A stretch of DNA of 64,000 nucleotides from Nilaparvata lugens (taxonomy: Eukaryota > Arthropoda > Insecta > Hemiptera > Delphacidae): the NCBI RefSeq assembly GCF_014356525.2, contig NC_052511.1, positions 27,955,097 through 28,019,096 of the forward strand, in the 5' to 3' direction. Positions 31,703 to 43,800 of the stretch are shown here, piece after piece. The position numbers were made by a program, and so were the translations under genes. Below the pieces are notes generated by a model, which had not been told where the DNA came from, did no database searches, and saw nothing but the letters and a program-made list of their open reading frames with translations. Numbering within the stretch: the stretch's first letter is position 1; each line of letters begins with the position of its first letter.

Positions 31703-34020
31703 GAATCCTGTGTTATGCCGGGATTCAGAATAGCATAATCGCTACACAGTGTATGGTAAGAGTCCATAATTGTGTCTTTTTTCTTTCCTGTAGCCTATTT
31801 TCTTGGCCCTTAATCTTTTCAATTTTCGATTCTTTCCTGTCTTTGTGTAATATTCAGTAAATTTCTTCTATGAAGCATATCTTAACCAATCTTGTCCATA
31901 GTCATTTAAATTTGTATTTTTTCTGAAATAATTTTAGAAGTTGAAATAGTAGCTTATTTTCCTAATCTTTAAATTGTTGATAAAACTTAACTTTTCCAAA
32001 ATCTATCCATTGTAGTGTAAATAATTGTTTGCTTGTGGTATATTTTTTCATCATGTATTACATATTTTAATCATGTCTATTTTTTTTTTAGGTATTATAT
32101 TAGGTAATTAGGTTTTTCAGAGCAATTTTGTCCCATGTTCTCATCTTTCATTGCATATCGTGCCATAAGCCATATGTAATTAGGTTATAGTTTTCTTCTG
32201 GGCTTTTAACCCATTTTGCATTTTATTTTTTCTTTGCTGTCCAATAATTTGGATTTTTGGTAGACAAGTAGGTGTGATTTTTTTTTAGAGGTGTGGGCGT
32301 GAACCACATACGGCTGGACTCGATTATCTGACCTACTTGTTTGCGATATAAAAACCTTATGACTGCAACAACAAATGTTTGTAAAACCTTTTGCATACTT
32401 TTGTTTTTGTGGTCCGATACTAGAGTCTGCTATCACATTGCCTTACAGACATCTAGGAACTATCCACCCAGTCACAATAGTCAACATTTTTTTTTTTCTT
32501 CACCAGTTGTTTTTGTGGGAGTGATAGCTCACAATTATAACAAATTAGAGTCATACTTGGGATTTACAAAATTCCATAGTAGTATATTTTATTAAATATA
32601 CTTCCTCATGAAAGTTCAGTACTGACATGTAGGATAGGCTCTAATTAATCTTTCTCTTCTTTGTATTGTTTTAGGGAATTTATTTACCCAGTTTTCTTTT
32701 TCTCTTGTTTGTATTTTTTAGGGAACTTATTTACCCAGTATTTCATCTTGATCATCTTTGTATCATAATCTTGAAATGTTTATACTTATTATACAGTCTT
32801 TAAATTTTAAATTATTTTAAAAAATAATTGGTTCAATTTAAAACGTTGTGTTATATTATCAATTGAAATGAGTTAAAGGCTAAAATTTTTCTAAAGTGTT
32901 TTGTAATTGATATTTTTTTTTAAATTTTAAAACTGTTTGTTCTATAAATTTTGATATGATTGATTATCGTTTGAAATGGATGCTGGAGTGTATGTAGAAT
33001 TTTTAGTGGGGTTTGTTGATTAGAATTTTGCTGGTATGTGATTGTTTTTTTTGAGATGGAAACCCATTATTGCCTAAAGAAGGAATAACAGAGGTTATGA
33101 CTTAGAGAGGCAGTAATGAGATAATATTTTTTGTGTTGATTACTTATGTTGATTGCCATAGATGCAAAAATAATGATTAACAATGTTGATTGCCATAGAT
33201 GCAAAATGATGATTAATTATGAATATTATGTGCCTTTGAAGCAAAATATTATTGATGTTTTGAATGATTTCTTGTTTAATGATTGATAGTAAAGTTTTGT
33301 CATGAAATGTAGTTTGTGTTTAGAACATTGAAGAGTCGAAATGAACTATAGTATCCAACAAACGATGATTAATAATATTAAATAATTTGCTTTTTATACA
33401 ATTTTTGAACAAAATTAAAACTAAATAATTTTGAAACCCTGAATGATAAATCATAAATGTGAAATGAACATGCTATAAATGAAATGTTATATTAAATAAT
33501 AATGAAATGCAAATATATTATGAAATGATTGAATAGATGACCAAATGTCTGAAATTATTGAAATATGTATTGAAATTAAATTTTTGTTGTGTTGTTATGA
33601 TGTTTGTTTTTTACAATTTTGATAATGATACAGGGTGTTATGAAATTATATTTCAATTTTGAAGAATGGATTAAAATGTTGATATTTGAACAGTGAATAA
33701 ATGAATGATTTTTTTTTAAATTTATCATTGATATGTCCATATTTCACAATTTATGTATTGCTGACTGTATAATAAGATGTTAACAAATTTCAATTTTATA
33801 TATATTTAAAATTAATTTTATGTGTATTAGATTGTATGGATAGCCTAATCAAGTTTTTCTTCTTAGTTTATAAGCATTTTAAGACAACAGGTACAGCACA
33901 GACATTAACATTGAAATAGTTATCATGTGAATCTCGAAATCAGTAACAAGTGAACGCCATGAAGAGTGTTAAGAACATTTGGGTGATTATCAAACTAGTG
34001 TGACATATCTACGCCTAAAT
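31703..34020 (+). other. Copy A AT-rich internal region, no ORF
   Basis: About 2.3 kb with no open frame of note. A block at 32280-32470 ('ggcgtgaaccacatacggct' then 'gactcgattatctgacctac') is highly conserved with copy B (56420-56600), so it may hold a cis-acting RNA signal. A duplicated 'tgttgattgccatagatgca' occurs at 33140-33205. Confidence 0.5.
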
Positions 34021-34028
34021 CTACGCTG

Positions 34029-34558
34029 CGGCCTAAACCAATAACTACGCTAATGTCAACGCCAATGTCAACGCCAATAGCTACACCAATGCCTGCGCCA
34101 ACGCTGATGCCAACAACAAAAATCAATGCCAATGCCTGCGCCAACACTAATAACTACGCCAAAATGCCAAAATCTGCGCCAATGCCAACAACAAAAATCA
34201 ATGCCAATAGCTACGCCAATGCCTGCGCCAATGCCAATAGCTACGCCAATGCCAAAATCTGCGCCAATGCCAACAACAAAAATCAATGCCAATAGCTACG
34301 CCAATGCCTGCGCCAACGCTGATGCCAACACCAAAATCAACGCCGATGCCTGTGCTGATGTCAATAGCTACGCCAACGCCAATGCCAATATCAACGCCGA
34401 TGCCAAAGCTGACACCAAAGAATACGCCAATAGCAATGCCAACGCCTATTGCTGACCAAGTATCTCAAACTTCAACACTACTGCATTACCTGGAGGTAAT
34501 TGTCATCCATGTTCACATTCGCAACTTTGAATTCAGAAGAACAGTCACAGTATCATGA
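34029..34558 (+). pseudogene. Copy A Met-Pro-Thr repeat ORF, frame-disrupted
   Basis: The sequence is built from variants of 'acgccaatgcc', translating to (M/I/S)-x-(T/M)-P repeats. The frame breaks more than once (34053, 34126 and 34286 frames). The last frame ends in a non-repetitive tail, VSQTSTLLHYLEVIVIHVH then NFEFRRTVTVS, before a stop at 34556-34558. The same tail closes the intact ORF in copy B. Confidence 0.6.
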
Positions 34559-34782
34559 AAGAATTGATTCAAAAAATCCTCTCCTAAATTATTCCTGTAT
34601 GCAGAACTCTAAACCTTGAAAGCTGAAAATATCAAAAAACCAAACCTTACCTAAATTAATCCTCACCTAAATTAATCCTGTATGCAGCGTCTATCTCTTT
34701 TCCAAAAAACGAATTACATTGTCATTTCAAGCCTGAAATGTACATTGTATAATTACAAATATGATACAAAATTTATGTGACT

Positions 34783-34970
34783 CTGTATTGAATTTGGAAT
34801 GCAGCCGTCTACTACAAACATGAAGCAATGCTAACTGAGATGTCACCTGTATCGAGTTTGGTATGCAGCCGTCTACCACAAGCATGAGGCAATGCTAACT
34901 GAGATGTCACCTGTATCGAGTTTGATATGCATCAGTCGACTACAAGTATCAGCCCAACACTAACGTCATC
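34783..34970. repeat. 64-bp tandem repeat, three units (copy A)
   Basis: 'ctgtat(c/t)ga(g/a)tttg' starts at 34783, 34847 and 34911. Each unit includes 'atgcagccgtctac' and 'gcaatgctaactgagatgtc'; the third is diverged. Confidence 0.75.
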
Positions 34971-35546
34971 ACATTGGAGTCACACTTAACTGAAAATCAT
35001 ACTGAGTGCCTTAACGGACTGTTTTCCAAAATGTGCATCAATAAAATCAACAGCGTCAATAGTGAAAGAAATGAACATTTTTTGATTTATTGAAATTTTA
35101 TGTGAAAATTAAATGTAACAATTCATCAATTCATTTAAAAAAAAAAAAAAAAATAATAATAATAATTTTTTTATTCAACATACTAAAATTTTTTTTATGC
35201 AATAAAAATTAAATTTTTCTATCTATTAAATTTATGTGCAATTTCAAAAAACTATTCTTTACATATTAAACTTTCTGTTGAGATATTTTTCTTTAAATTA
35301 TAAAGCTAAATCAAAAGTAATATTGATATTCTATATTTTGAGATATTGTTTGGAAACATATAACAAACGCTATTGATGAATTTTTATAATAATTTTCAAT
35401 ATTTTTGGATGACATGTAATGTTTTTCTAGAAAAAATTGTTACTGTTCTCAAATTTAAATTTCAACAATTTTCATTAGGGTCAATGTAAATTTTTTCTTT
35501 AAATTTTCAAACAGTAAAATTTTTTTTATGTCAAGAGGGGGGTATT

Positions 35547-36358
35547 TGTAATATTACATTTTTCTTCTCACATTTAAATCGAATCTTCAATTCGAGATCT
35601 ATGGAACTTTATAGTAAATGTCAGAGTTATCAATAGACGGATAAACTTTTTGACAGAGAATTTATTATCGTAAATGTTTGTTGCATTGTTCCATGGTGTC
35701 ACCGAGGCTGGGTTGACAGAATTAAAAAGATAAATGGTTTAGTTAAATAGAGATGATATATATATAAAAATTTAAAATAACATTTTCAAATTAAAGTTTT
35801 ATTGAGAACAGATGTAGAATGTGAATTCTAAACTTATAAGTTATAATTTTTTGATGACGTGTCTGTGGAGATCGATATTGAACAGGGCGTTGGTTTGGTG
35901 ACTTTCAATTTTGTTTTTCCTGTTCAGCCCTTGCTTCTCTTCTGAAAAATGGCTTGCTACAAGTACTGTTGTCATAGAGTTTTGCTCTAAATCATGTTCG
36001 TTTATTAATGTTGTAGATTGAGTTTTATATAAAATTTTGTGCTGTTTTTGGTCAGATTTAGTTGTTAATGTAGTAAAGCCAATAGCCACTGTGTTTCAAC
36101 TGTAAACTAGATAAGTATTTTAGTTCGTAATAACTCTTGAAATAATTAGTCTTAAGATATTTTCTCTTTCTGTATTTTGTGTATTTTCATCTGAAGATTA
36201 TAAGTTAATTTGCTCTGAAAACTGGATTTCTCATTCATAGGCAATAGATCCATTCACAGTTTATCAAGAATCTATTTTATTGGAGCCGACAACTATTCTT
36301 AGGTTGATAGGTGTTAAATGCTATTCCAACCGTTTAAGGAAAAATTGGTAGCACGGCA
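35547..36358 (+). repeat. Copy A 3' LTR
   Basis: 812 bp, preceded by the polypurine tract at 35533-35546; followed by target duplication ACAG. Confidence 0.93.
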
Positions 36359-36362
36359 ACAG

Positions 36363-38028
36363 GAATGATTGATATAGGTCTATAGTTGTTCATAGACTCA
36401 GGGTCACCCTTTTTGAAGACTGGAATCGTGCGGGATAACTTCAGGACATCAGGAAAACAGCCATGTCGCATACAGACATTGAGCACATGAGACAGGGGAA
36501 GAGTAATCCCATCCGCAACACACTTCAGCACACCAACTGTAACTCCATGGTCGTCTGGACTGTAGGAGTTCTTGAAGTCGCGAATAACACGAACAACATC
36601 CGCAGGTCTGACCTCCTTCCACCGTTCTAACTTCACTCGGTTGTTATTGTAACCAGGAGCATTATATCTCACATCATTCATGGAAGCAACTATCTTTTCC
36701 ACCTCACCTATAAAAAAGCTGTTGAATTCATCCGGTGTAGCTTTACATTTAGGTCTCAAACAATCTTTGGAGATCTGGTTTATGAGGTCCCAGGCAGCTT
36801 TACATGGGTTTCCTGCAGATTCAATTTTTGACATGTTGGCCGCCCTTTTAGCAGCATCAACTTCAGCTCGATAAATGCTCTTTGCTCTCAGGTACTGGTT
36901 GCGGAGATGAAGTCTGCCCCCCTCATCATCAATGAGCCCCATCCTCGCATGGAGAGCAACAATCAAATTTCTGATTTGTGCCAGCCTTGGTGTGTACCAG
37001 GATTTGTCATTGAGAATCTTTACAGACTTTCCATGATTCCTTGCAAATTTCCTGGAAGTTCTGGCTTTTAAAGGAAAATGACTGTTGAACACATCCATAA
37101 AAGACTCAAAGAAAACACCAAATGCGTTCTCTGGCTGATAACAGTTCAGAACATTGCTCCAGTCAACACCATCAACAGCAGCCTTGAAGAGAGGCAGTCG
37201 GTCTGCCCTGATAGTACGATATGTGATTGGTCCAGTATCAGGCTGCCCAGCTCCAGAATCACTCACCAGCCCCAGGTGCAGGTCCATCACAACTGCATCA
37301 TGGTCAGCAATAACTGGATCAACAACAGTCACTTCATATTCCCAGGTGTTCAAGGATGTTGCAATTGTGTCCAAGCAGGAGCTACCACGAGTCGGTTCAC
37401 GGTTTGTGATAAATAGACCATGACTCTGGAGAAGATACTTGAATATGGAGTACTTTTCATCCTCAACTTGCAGATGTATGTTCATGTCTCCTCCCAGTAT
37501 CATCCGCCTGCCCAGCCTAGACAAGAACACCAAGCATCCATCCAACAAATCAAAGAATTTATCCAGGCTTCCACTTGGAGCACGGTAGACAGAGACCACT
37601 ATAATGGACAAAGCACTGAGTTCCACACAAGCCAATTCAATTTCAAATTCAACACAGTATTGTGTAACATCAATAGGTTTGTAATCCAAATTTTTGTTAA
37701 CATAAATAGCAGCACCACCATTTTTGTGATTTGTCCTAGCATAAACAGCTGCCAGACTCAAATGAGAAATGGAGTTGTAGTGATTGGTTTCAGACTGCAC
37801 CAAATGATGCTCACTCAAACACAAAATATCAGGACATACATTGTCAACAAATAGAGACACTAAATTGAATTTGGTTCTGAGACATTGAACATTCACATAG
37901 ACAAACTTGAGAATTTTATTTACAATTTGTACAGTTTTCAAGTCAGACCCGTTTGTACTAGCTAGCTGACTGTCTTCTTGGAGTCTCTCCTGAATAAAAA
38001 ACGCTTCAAGACTAGGTTTTTTGGCCAA
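36363..38028 (-). pseudogene. Endonuclease and reverse transcriptase fingers (element 2 ORF2, N-terminal part)
   Basis: About 555 open codons. The AP-endonuclease motifs appear in order: KFVYVNVQCLRTK, PDILCLSEHHL, VVSVYRAPSGS, MILGGDMNIHL, GSSCLDTIATSL and VIADHDAVVMDL. A linker with NDKSWYTPRLAQIRNLI follows, then RT blocks (DFKNSYSPDDHGVTVGVLK; SRTIPVFKKGDPESMNNYRP). The frame is perfect until the LTR insertion at 36362/36363. The last few residues of the 564-codon frame (ending at 36334) come from the inserted LTR. It overlaps ORF1 by 67 nt, so translation is probably coupled. Confidence 0.88.
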
Positions 38029-39368
38029 ACAGAGCTAGTCATGATTTCCGCCCTCTTATCAAAATTAATTCCAAATTTGAAACTTGCATTTACACCTTTG
38101 CTTGGTAATTTTTCAACTACTGGGTCTGATCCCGGAAAGGATTTCACGATAAACTCTCTTACTGTGTCAACACTAACATCACTTTTCACTCTACCTACAT
38201 AAAACCATGCTCTCTTATTACCTGCTGACAGGAGACTAGATTCATGCTCAGATGTACCTATAATCATACCTTTTTTAGCAAGCCTACTTGCAGTTTTTTG
38301 ATTTTCAGCAATTGAATTTTTAGTAATCGAATTCTTACTTACGTCACATTTCAATTTGGCACTCGTGGACGGTTGTCCTGTACTTACAGGAATAGTCATT
38401 TTAGCTTTCCTTGATCTCTTTACAACATCAGACCATGCGTTGTTGTTTGTCACATTAAAATCATTATTTACAGTCACCGTAGGTGTGAAATCACACCTAA
38501 CCTCAACAGACGAATTGTCAAAGTCAACTTGTTTAGTAAGTCGATTGTTTGAAGTGTCAACAGTATCGACATCGATAGTAGAAGTCGATTTTACCCACTT
38601 GTTCGATCCATTTGTGTCGTTAACTTTTACCCACTTGGTCAAACTATTAGAGTTTGTGTCATTGATTTTAGAATGAGTTTGAACATTATCAATGCTATCA
38701 TTCACGTTACAAGAATTTAGATTGCTAGATCTATTTAGATTTACTAAAGTCAGGTCTTCAGCCTGATTGACACTTGGTCGCTGATTCTCAAGTTGATTCA
38801 CAGTATCACAGACAGATTGATCATTGTCAGAAAGATCGACAGTATCTGTCGACTTTTTCCAGCCAGTCGATCGGCCTGGTCTCGATGTTTGTCGACCCGA
38901 GCTTACCGGCACCGGCAGGCGCTGCTTAGAATTCGAAAAGCCAACAACACGGTCACAATCAACATGCAAGTTCTTGTTATCTATCGAGCTAGAATGATAC
39001 GGATCACATTTAATGTTATTCAAAACTGACAGAATATTATCCAACTTTACATGAAGTTTGAGATTATCCAGTTCCACTACACTTAACTTTTCAGAGACTT
39101 GACTCAATTTATTATTCAATTCCACAAAACCGCTCACTTCAAACTTTGAATCATGCAGCTTCTCTAACCACAAACCACAGGTTGGGCAAAACCATTTCAA
39201 AAGCTCTCCCAACTCTCCAATTTTTACGAGATCATTAGAAGATATATTGACACATTTCGAATGGTACCACTTGTCACACAAAACGTCGCACATAATAGCA
39301 CTATCACCCGAATTAATAGAATTATTGCAGCAGCCACAAAGAGACCTGCCATCTTCCACATCCGCCAT
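37962..39368 (-). CDS. ORF1 protein of non-LTR element 2 (PHD finger, coiled coil, C-terminal domain)
   Basis: 468 codons without interruption. The PHD-type zinc finger has Cys 11, 13/14, 27, 31, His 36, Cys 39, 61 and 64. A leucine-rich coiled coil covers about residues 80-115. A long Ser/Asn/Asp-rich linker (about 130-330) follows. A C-terminal module (AWFYVGRVKSDVSVDTVREF, SVWPKNLVLKRFLFRR) matches the RRM-like or CTD region of CR1/jockey ORF1 proteins. It would bind element RNA as a chaperone. The start at 39368 (MADVEDGRSL) sits just inside the TA tract. Confidence 0.85.
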   Translation of the reverse strand: MADVEDGRSLCGCCNNSINSGDSAIMCDVLCDKWYHSKCVNISSNDLVKIGELGELLKWFCPTCGLWLEKLHDSKFEVSGFVELNNKLSQVSEKLSVVELDNLKLHVKLDNILSVLNNIKCDPYHSSSIDNKNLHVDCDRVVGFSNSKQRLPVPVSSGRQTSRPGRSTGWKKSTDTVDLSDNDQSVCDTVNQLENQRPSVNQAEDLTLVNLNRSSNLNSCNVNDSIDNVQTHSKINDTNSNSLTKWVKVNDTNGSNKWVKSTSTIDVDTVDTSNNRLTKQVDFDNSSVEVRCDFTPTVTVNNDFNVTNNNAWSDVVKRSRKAKMTIPVSTGQPSTSAKLKCDVSKNSITKNSIAENQKTASRLAKKGMIIGTSEHESSLLSAGNKRAWFYVGRVKSDVSVDTVREFIVKSFPGSDPVVEKLPSKGVNASFKFGINFDKRAEIMTSSVWPKNLVLKRFLFRRDSKKTVS

Positions 39369-39372
39369 CTTG

Positions 39373-39382
39373 GATATATATA

Positions 39383-39459
<77 letters not shown>
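39373..39459. repeat. (TA)n microsatellite
   Basis: A TA/ATA run separates ORF1 of element 2 from an unrelated reverse transcriptase fragment on the other strand. Confidence 0.95.
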
Positions 39460-39463
<4 letters not shown>

Positions 39464-40030
39464 AGGCACACAGCTGCAGGTGAACCGCTCAAACTGCTAG
39501 GCTTCTGGCTTGATGGACTGTCCTTTAACCACCACATTTAGCAGTTGGCCTCAAGATATCTAGAGTCATTTACCTTCTAAGCCGGCTGAAATAAGAGGTC
39601 AACCCGAACTGCTTTGTAATCACATACCAAGCACTCTTCCACATACATTTTATGTATAAAGTGCTCATTTGGGGTCATTTCCCTGTCATCCAGGATATAG
39701 TGCTCAGGTAGAAGAGAGCACTGACTGTCGCGGGCTACAGGGATCAGTGCCGTCCACTTGGCATTCCCACAGTCTACAGCCAGTACATACTGTGTTCATT
39801 GTTGTATATCAAGAAGGCCAAAGAGCAGCTGCCAAGAAGGAGTGACATATACAACCACAGCACTCGCCATGCTGCTAGACTGAAGATGCCTCGATGCAGA
39901 CTGGCGGGGACCAAAGGCAGCATCCTAATTCGTTGGATCGTAAGAGATAGGAGACACTTGGGTTACAAAACGACACTTCCGATCTGGAAACCCCAGTCCT
40001 TGGTGACGACATCAAGTATCAAGTGACTCC
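39460..40030 (+). pseudogene. Degraded non-LTR reverse transcriptase C-terminus
   Basis: Three plus-strand frames in turn carry KLLGFWLDGLSFNHHI, then the ALFHTYFMYKVLIWGHFP / QCRPLGIPTVYSQYIL region, and finally KKAKEQLPRRSDIYNHSTRH with RLKMPRCRLAGTKGS (39799 onward). These are the successive C-terminal blocks of CR1/jockey reverse transcriptases, separated by frameshifts and stops. The orientation is opposite to element 2, so this is a third, older insertion. Confidence 0.65.
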
Positions 40031-40640
40031 TCAAAAATTTACTCAGCTTATACATATGCCTATTAAAAAAATTTTAAAACTGCATAACTTACTTTTTATT
40101 TATGGGGTAGGCCTACATTTCTGTACCCTGTGTACGGAACTGTGTTACAATTTTCAATACATTAAATCACACTTTTGTTCAAATCCTGAAAGGTTTTTAT
40201 TAATAATGTTTTCTGTTTTCGTAGGTTAAGGAAGTTAGGTTTTGCCTTTAACTTAAATGAAAATATTTTGGTATTATTTAAAATATAGTTTACATTATTC
40301 ATTATAGTATAATGAGGCTGCATTCTATATTTTTAAAATTGAAAAATAGAAATATCAAATACAGAGTTGTCCTCTATAAATGTTTTATTTAATCAACTGA
40401 TTTATGATTGTCTGCACCTATCAGAAACATTTCACCTTTTATTCATACAAAGAGAACCGTAAATAATAGACTCTGCTTTGGTTCTCTAGGGTTTTACTTA
40501 AATTATCTGAATTGAAATTTAATTTTGACTAAACATATATTTAGATTCTAAAATAAATTAGATAATAGATAAAAAAATATCATAAAAACAAAAATCTATG
40601 GTCAACAGTCAACACACAACACCAACACGCGATTTTTTAA
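40031..40640. other. AT-rich, no gene seen
   Basis: No domain, RNA or repeat boundary recognised. Confidence 0.4.
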
Positions 40641-40654
40641 GGTTAAGGTTATGT

Positions 40655-40800
40655 TATGAACCTTAGACCAGTTATAGAATAGACACGGCCCATTGTATAT
40701 TAATAATGAAAGTCGATGAAGCCAAAATTTACTGTCAAATCCACCCATCTTGACGTCACAACAGTGACGTCACGCATCGTATGGAAATTATAGAAAACTT
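40655..40800 (+). repeat. Dispersed repeat, inverted relative to 45885-46015
   Basis: 'cagttatagaatagacacg', 'aaatccacccatcttgacgt' and 'acgcatcgtatggaaa' appear in the same order in the reverse complement of 45885-46015. No coding capacity. Confidence 0.55.
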
Positions 40801-43800
40801 TTTTGAGTTTGTTGTGTAATTGTTTGTGGTGTTTAACTTACATTGTTGTTAAAAATAGCTTGTTTTCCAGGGTACGCGCCACCTTAGTCCTCCGACACAC
40901 CCAGAACCTGACAGGAGTGGACAGCGACTATCTCATCCATCGACACCGTACGCCAGCGACAGGGAAAGACTGTTTTGAAAGAGTCTCGAATTGGCGTGTG
41001 CGTTAGGCGCCAAAACCGGACACTTTTACATCCGTACAGAAACGACAAAGTCAGACACATCGAATCTCTGACACTTCAAAAGCAAGACGTTCAGGTTATA
41101 CTTCTTGGACGGACTGTACTACGCAGAGCTGTCTGGTTTTCAAACAATGGTATTGTTCTGATGAATCCCCACATGTAGGCTATTCTTAACAAGACCATTG
41201 ACAATTTATTTCTGAAACCTATCACTCTTTTCTATCCCTCTTCGTAGTAATATCAGGCGATGACTTATCTTGTAACTGTATAATTCCTATTTATCAGTCC
41301 TTTATATCTATTTATAAGTCCTATATATCATTCCTATTTTGTGCAGTTGTCTCTCTTTTATGCAGTTATTTCGAGCTTAAATAATAGAACTAGCTGTACG
41401 AGGTCTACTGTTCACAGAACTACTAGCTGCAAGTATTCAACTGCAGAAGTCGGAAATAGACATTTCATTTTACTCATGGAAGACACCCACCCTTATCTAT
41501 CTACTTCACGTCTATGAAGATAACAATATCAAAGAAACAGAGTTGAAAGTACGAAGACATAGAGATGGAAATTTAAAAGTGAATGAATTGTTATAATTCA
41601 ATTACTTAGGTATATTAAAACTGACTACTTTAGCATTTACCTGATTAATATTACCGCAATCATTATGTTTCAAATTCAAATTTGCGTTGCTGTCACTCGG
41701 CTGCTCTCTGCACCTATTTTCTCGATTCATGCAATAACTTCAAAAAAAATGACGTCAACAAACCTGGTGACTCAACACATCTGTCTCGTTTTGAACTGAT
41801 AATGGCAAACTCTCTCGATCAGCTATTTTCAACTGACGATGAAAAACTCTCTTGATCAACTGTTTTCAACTGACGATGGAAAACTCTCTCAGTCACCTGC
41901 TACTCGGTTGATGAATATTATTACCGTACCTAATTATTTTTAAGTTCCCTCAGTGAGTTATCCTAAACATGAGTCCTAATCCAAATGATGATTTTCGTAT
42001 CACAAACTCTATATTTCAAACTATATACTATATTTCAAACTTAATCAAAATCGTTAGAGCCGTTTTCGTTTTCCATCAGACATACAAACAAACTAACAAA
42101 CAGAAATTGAATACGATGATAAATACGTCTATAGTAACATCCATATGGGAACGTATGTTATAGTAGACTGCACAAAACTAATCCGATGTTAGTTGGAAGA
42201 GCTGAGTACCTACTCACCCCTTACCATAAACTTTGCCAATTCTTTAGGTGTACTGTATTATGAAAATATCAATATTAATTCTTACTTATAATCAGCTGCC
42301 TAGGGGGCCTAGGCCCCCCTCAAGGATCAGATAAATAATGAAAATGCGGGTCTATCTACACGAATCCTTAGAGTCTCATAATGATTTAATACTTTTCTTT
42401 ATCAGCAGTAGTATAATTCCTTCTACAGTATCAACAATGTAGCAAAATTGCCTTGAAAGTATGGATACGGGTACAGAGTAATAAATAATATATTTTTCTC
42501 TGTGGTATAGTTTGAATACAGAATGGGTACACTTATTGATCAGAGCACAATAAGTGAGTTATTGAATAAATGTCAATGTGAGAATTAACAAGTTGCAAGA
42601 TGTCACAGTGAAAGCAAAAGAAAGGGCACAATCAGACAATCAAAAATGTATGTAAAGGGTTGTTGATAATTATGGGAAAAGCTTGATGTATCTTTAGCTT
42701 TCTAACTGAAAGTTATTTTCCAATTAGAATATGATCCCCAATGAAATTGTTGAAATTGTCATTGTAAAAGAAAAATTTATCTTTTTCCATGATTTTTAAG
42801 AAATCTGTTTCAGTGTATTCCTACTCTAGGGCCTCTCTGTAGACCCATATTTCTAATAAATATTCCATGATTGAATTTATCAATTATTCAACCACATTTG
42901 TATAAAATTGGAAAAAATGAAGCATATAATAACATCTTCTAATGTAACATTTATGGGGAAAAACCCAAGTCCCTCTATCCTTTGGGGGTATTCCTCCCCC
43001 CCCAATAACTATTGGTTTTTGCCCCCCCCCCTTTAGCAGTTTGGTGAAATGGCACCACTGAAGTTGAATGAAATCAACTTCAATTATTGTATGGTAAATT
43101 GTATGGCAAGATTACGATACTTATGAGCTCTACTTAGAAATGGATTGTGAAACAAGATAATTGTACTGGAATGTAATAAACTGTGATATTTTCATGATTA
43201 TATAAGAGCAATTAAGCCATTCATTTCAATCATTGAGAGAAAAACCAATAAGATGCTCATATTATCTTCTCAAATCTTAATACATTAACAATACACTACC
43301 GGTAATTCATGTGTAAATAATACTGATGTGGTCGATTTCAATGAACATTAAATGAAATGTTTGTTTTCTTCTGAATGTCTATACTTGAGCATTCTGTTAA
43401 TTTCGAACAGAGATCACTTTTACGGAGTTTTCTCAGATGATGCAGCAATCACTGAGGAATATCCAACACATAACTCAATAATCCAGGAGAGAGTCATCTA
43501 AAATTAAAACTATTAGTGCAATACTGCTAAATTATTAGTGTTTTTCAATAAATTATTAATCCCATAAATGTCTCTCAATTAAATGATAAGTTATGGAGTT
43601 CCAAATATTATAATATTTTTCGCATTCCCATTTTTCTTTTTTTTATATTTGAATCGCTTCATATGGGTCACTCGTTGTCGAATGTATTTAATAGTATTAT
43701 TAAGGTATATCTATCACATAAATCTCACTCAGCAGCTACTATATAAACGCTTAAAATAGGTTGCTAGGGAACGATAATGATAAGAATATGTGATGAATAA

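Larger units (their letters stand above)
29891..36358 (+). mobile_element. Pol-less LTR retrotransposon, copy A (6.5 kb)
   Basis: Both LTRs are 812 bp (29891-30702, 35547-36358), start TGTAATATTACA and end GGTAGCACGGCA, and differ at only a few sites. The target duplication is ACAG (29887-29890, 36359-36362). A polypurine tract (aagaggggggtatt) abuts the 3' LTR, and a tRNA 3'-end-like complement follows the 5' LTR. The 4.8-kb interior encodes no protease, polymerase or integrase; it has one coiled-coil ORF and one Met-Pro-Thr repeat ORF. A non-autonomous element mobilised in trans is inferred. Confidence 0.9.
28568..39375 (-). mobile_element. Non-LTR retrotransposon 2 (CR1/jockey-like), interrupted by a pol-less LTR element
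   Basis: ORF1 (37962-39368) and ORF2 (36363-38028, continuing at 28642-29886) are on the minus strand and overlap by 67 nt. An LTR element (29891-36358) sits inside the reverse transcriptase between the SIIPV and LGKVFE blocks. Removing it and one ACAG joins the frame exactly. A short AATTAA-rich tail near 28568-28590 probably marks the 3' end. The 5' end lies near the TA tract at 39375. Confidence 0.82.
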
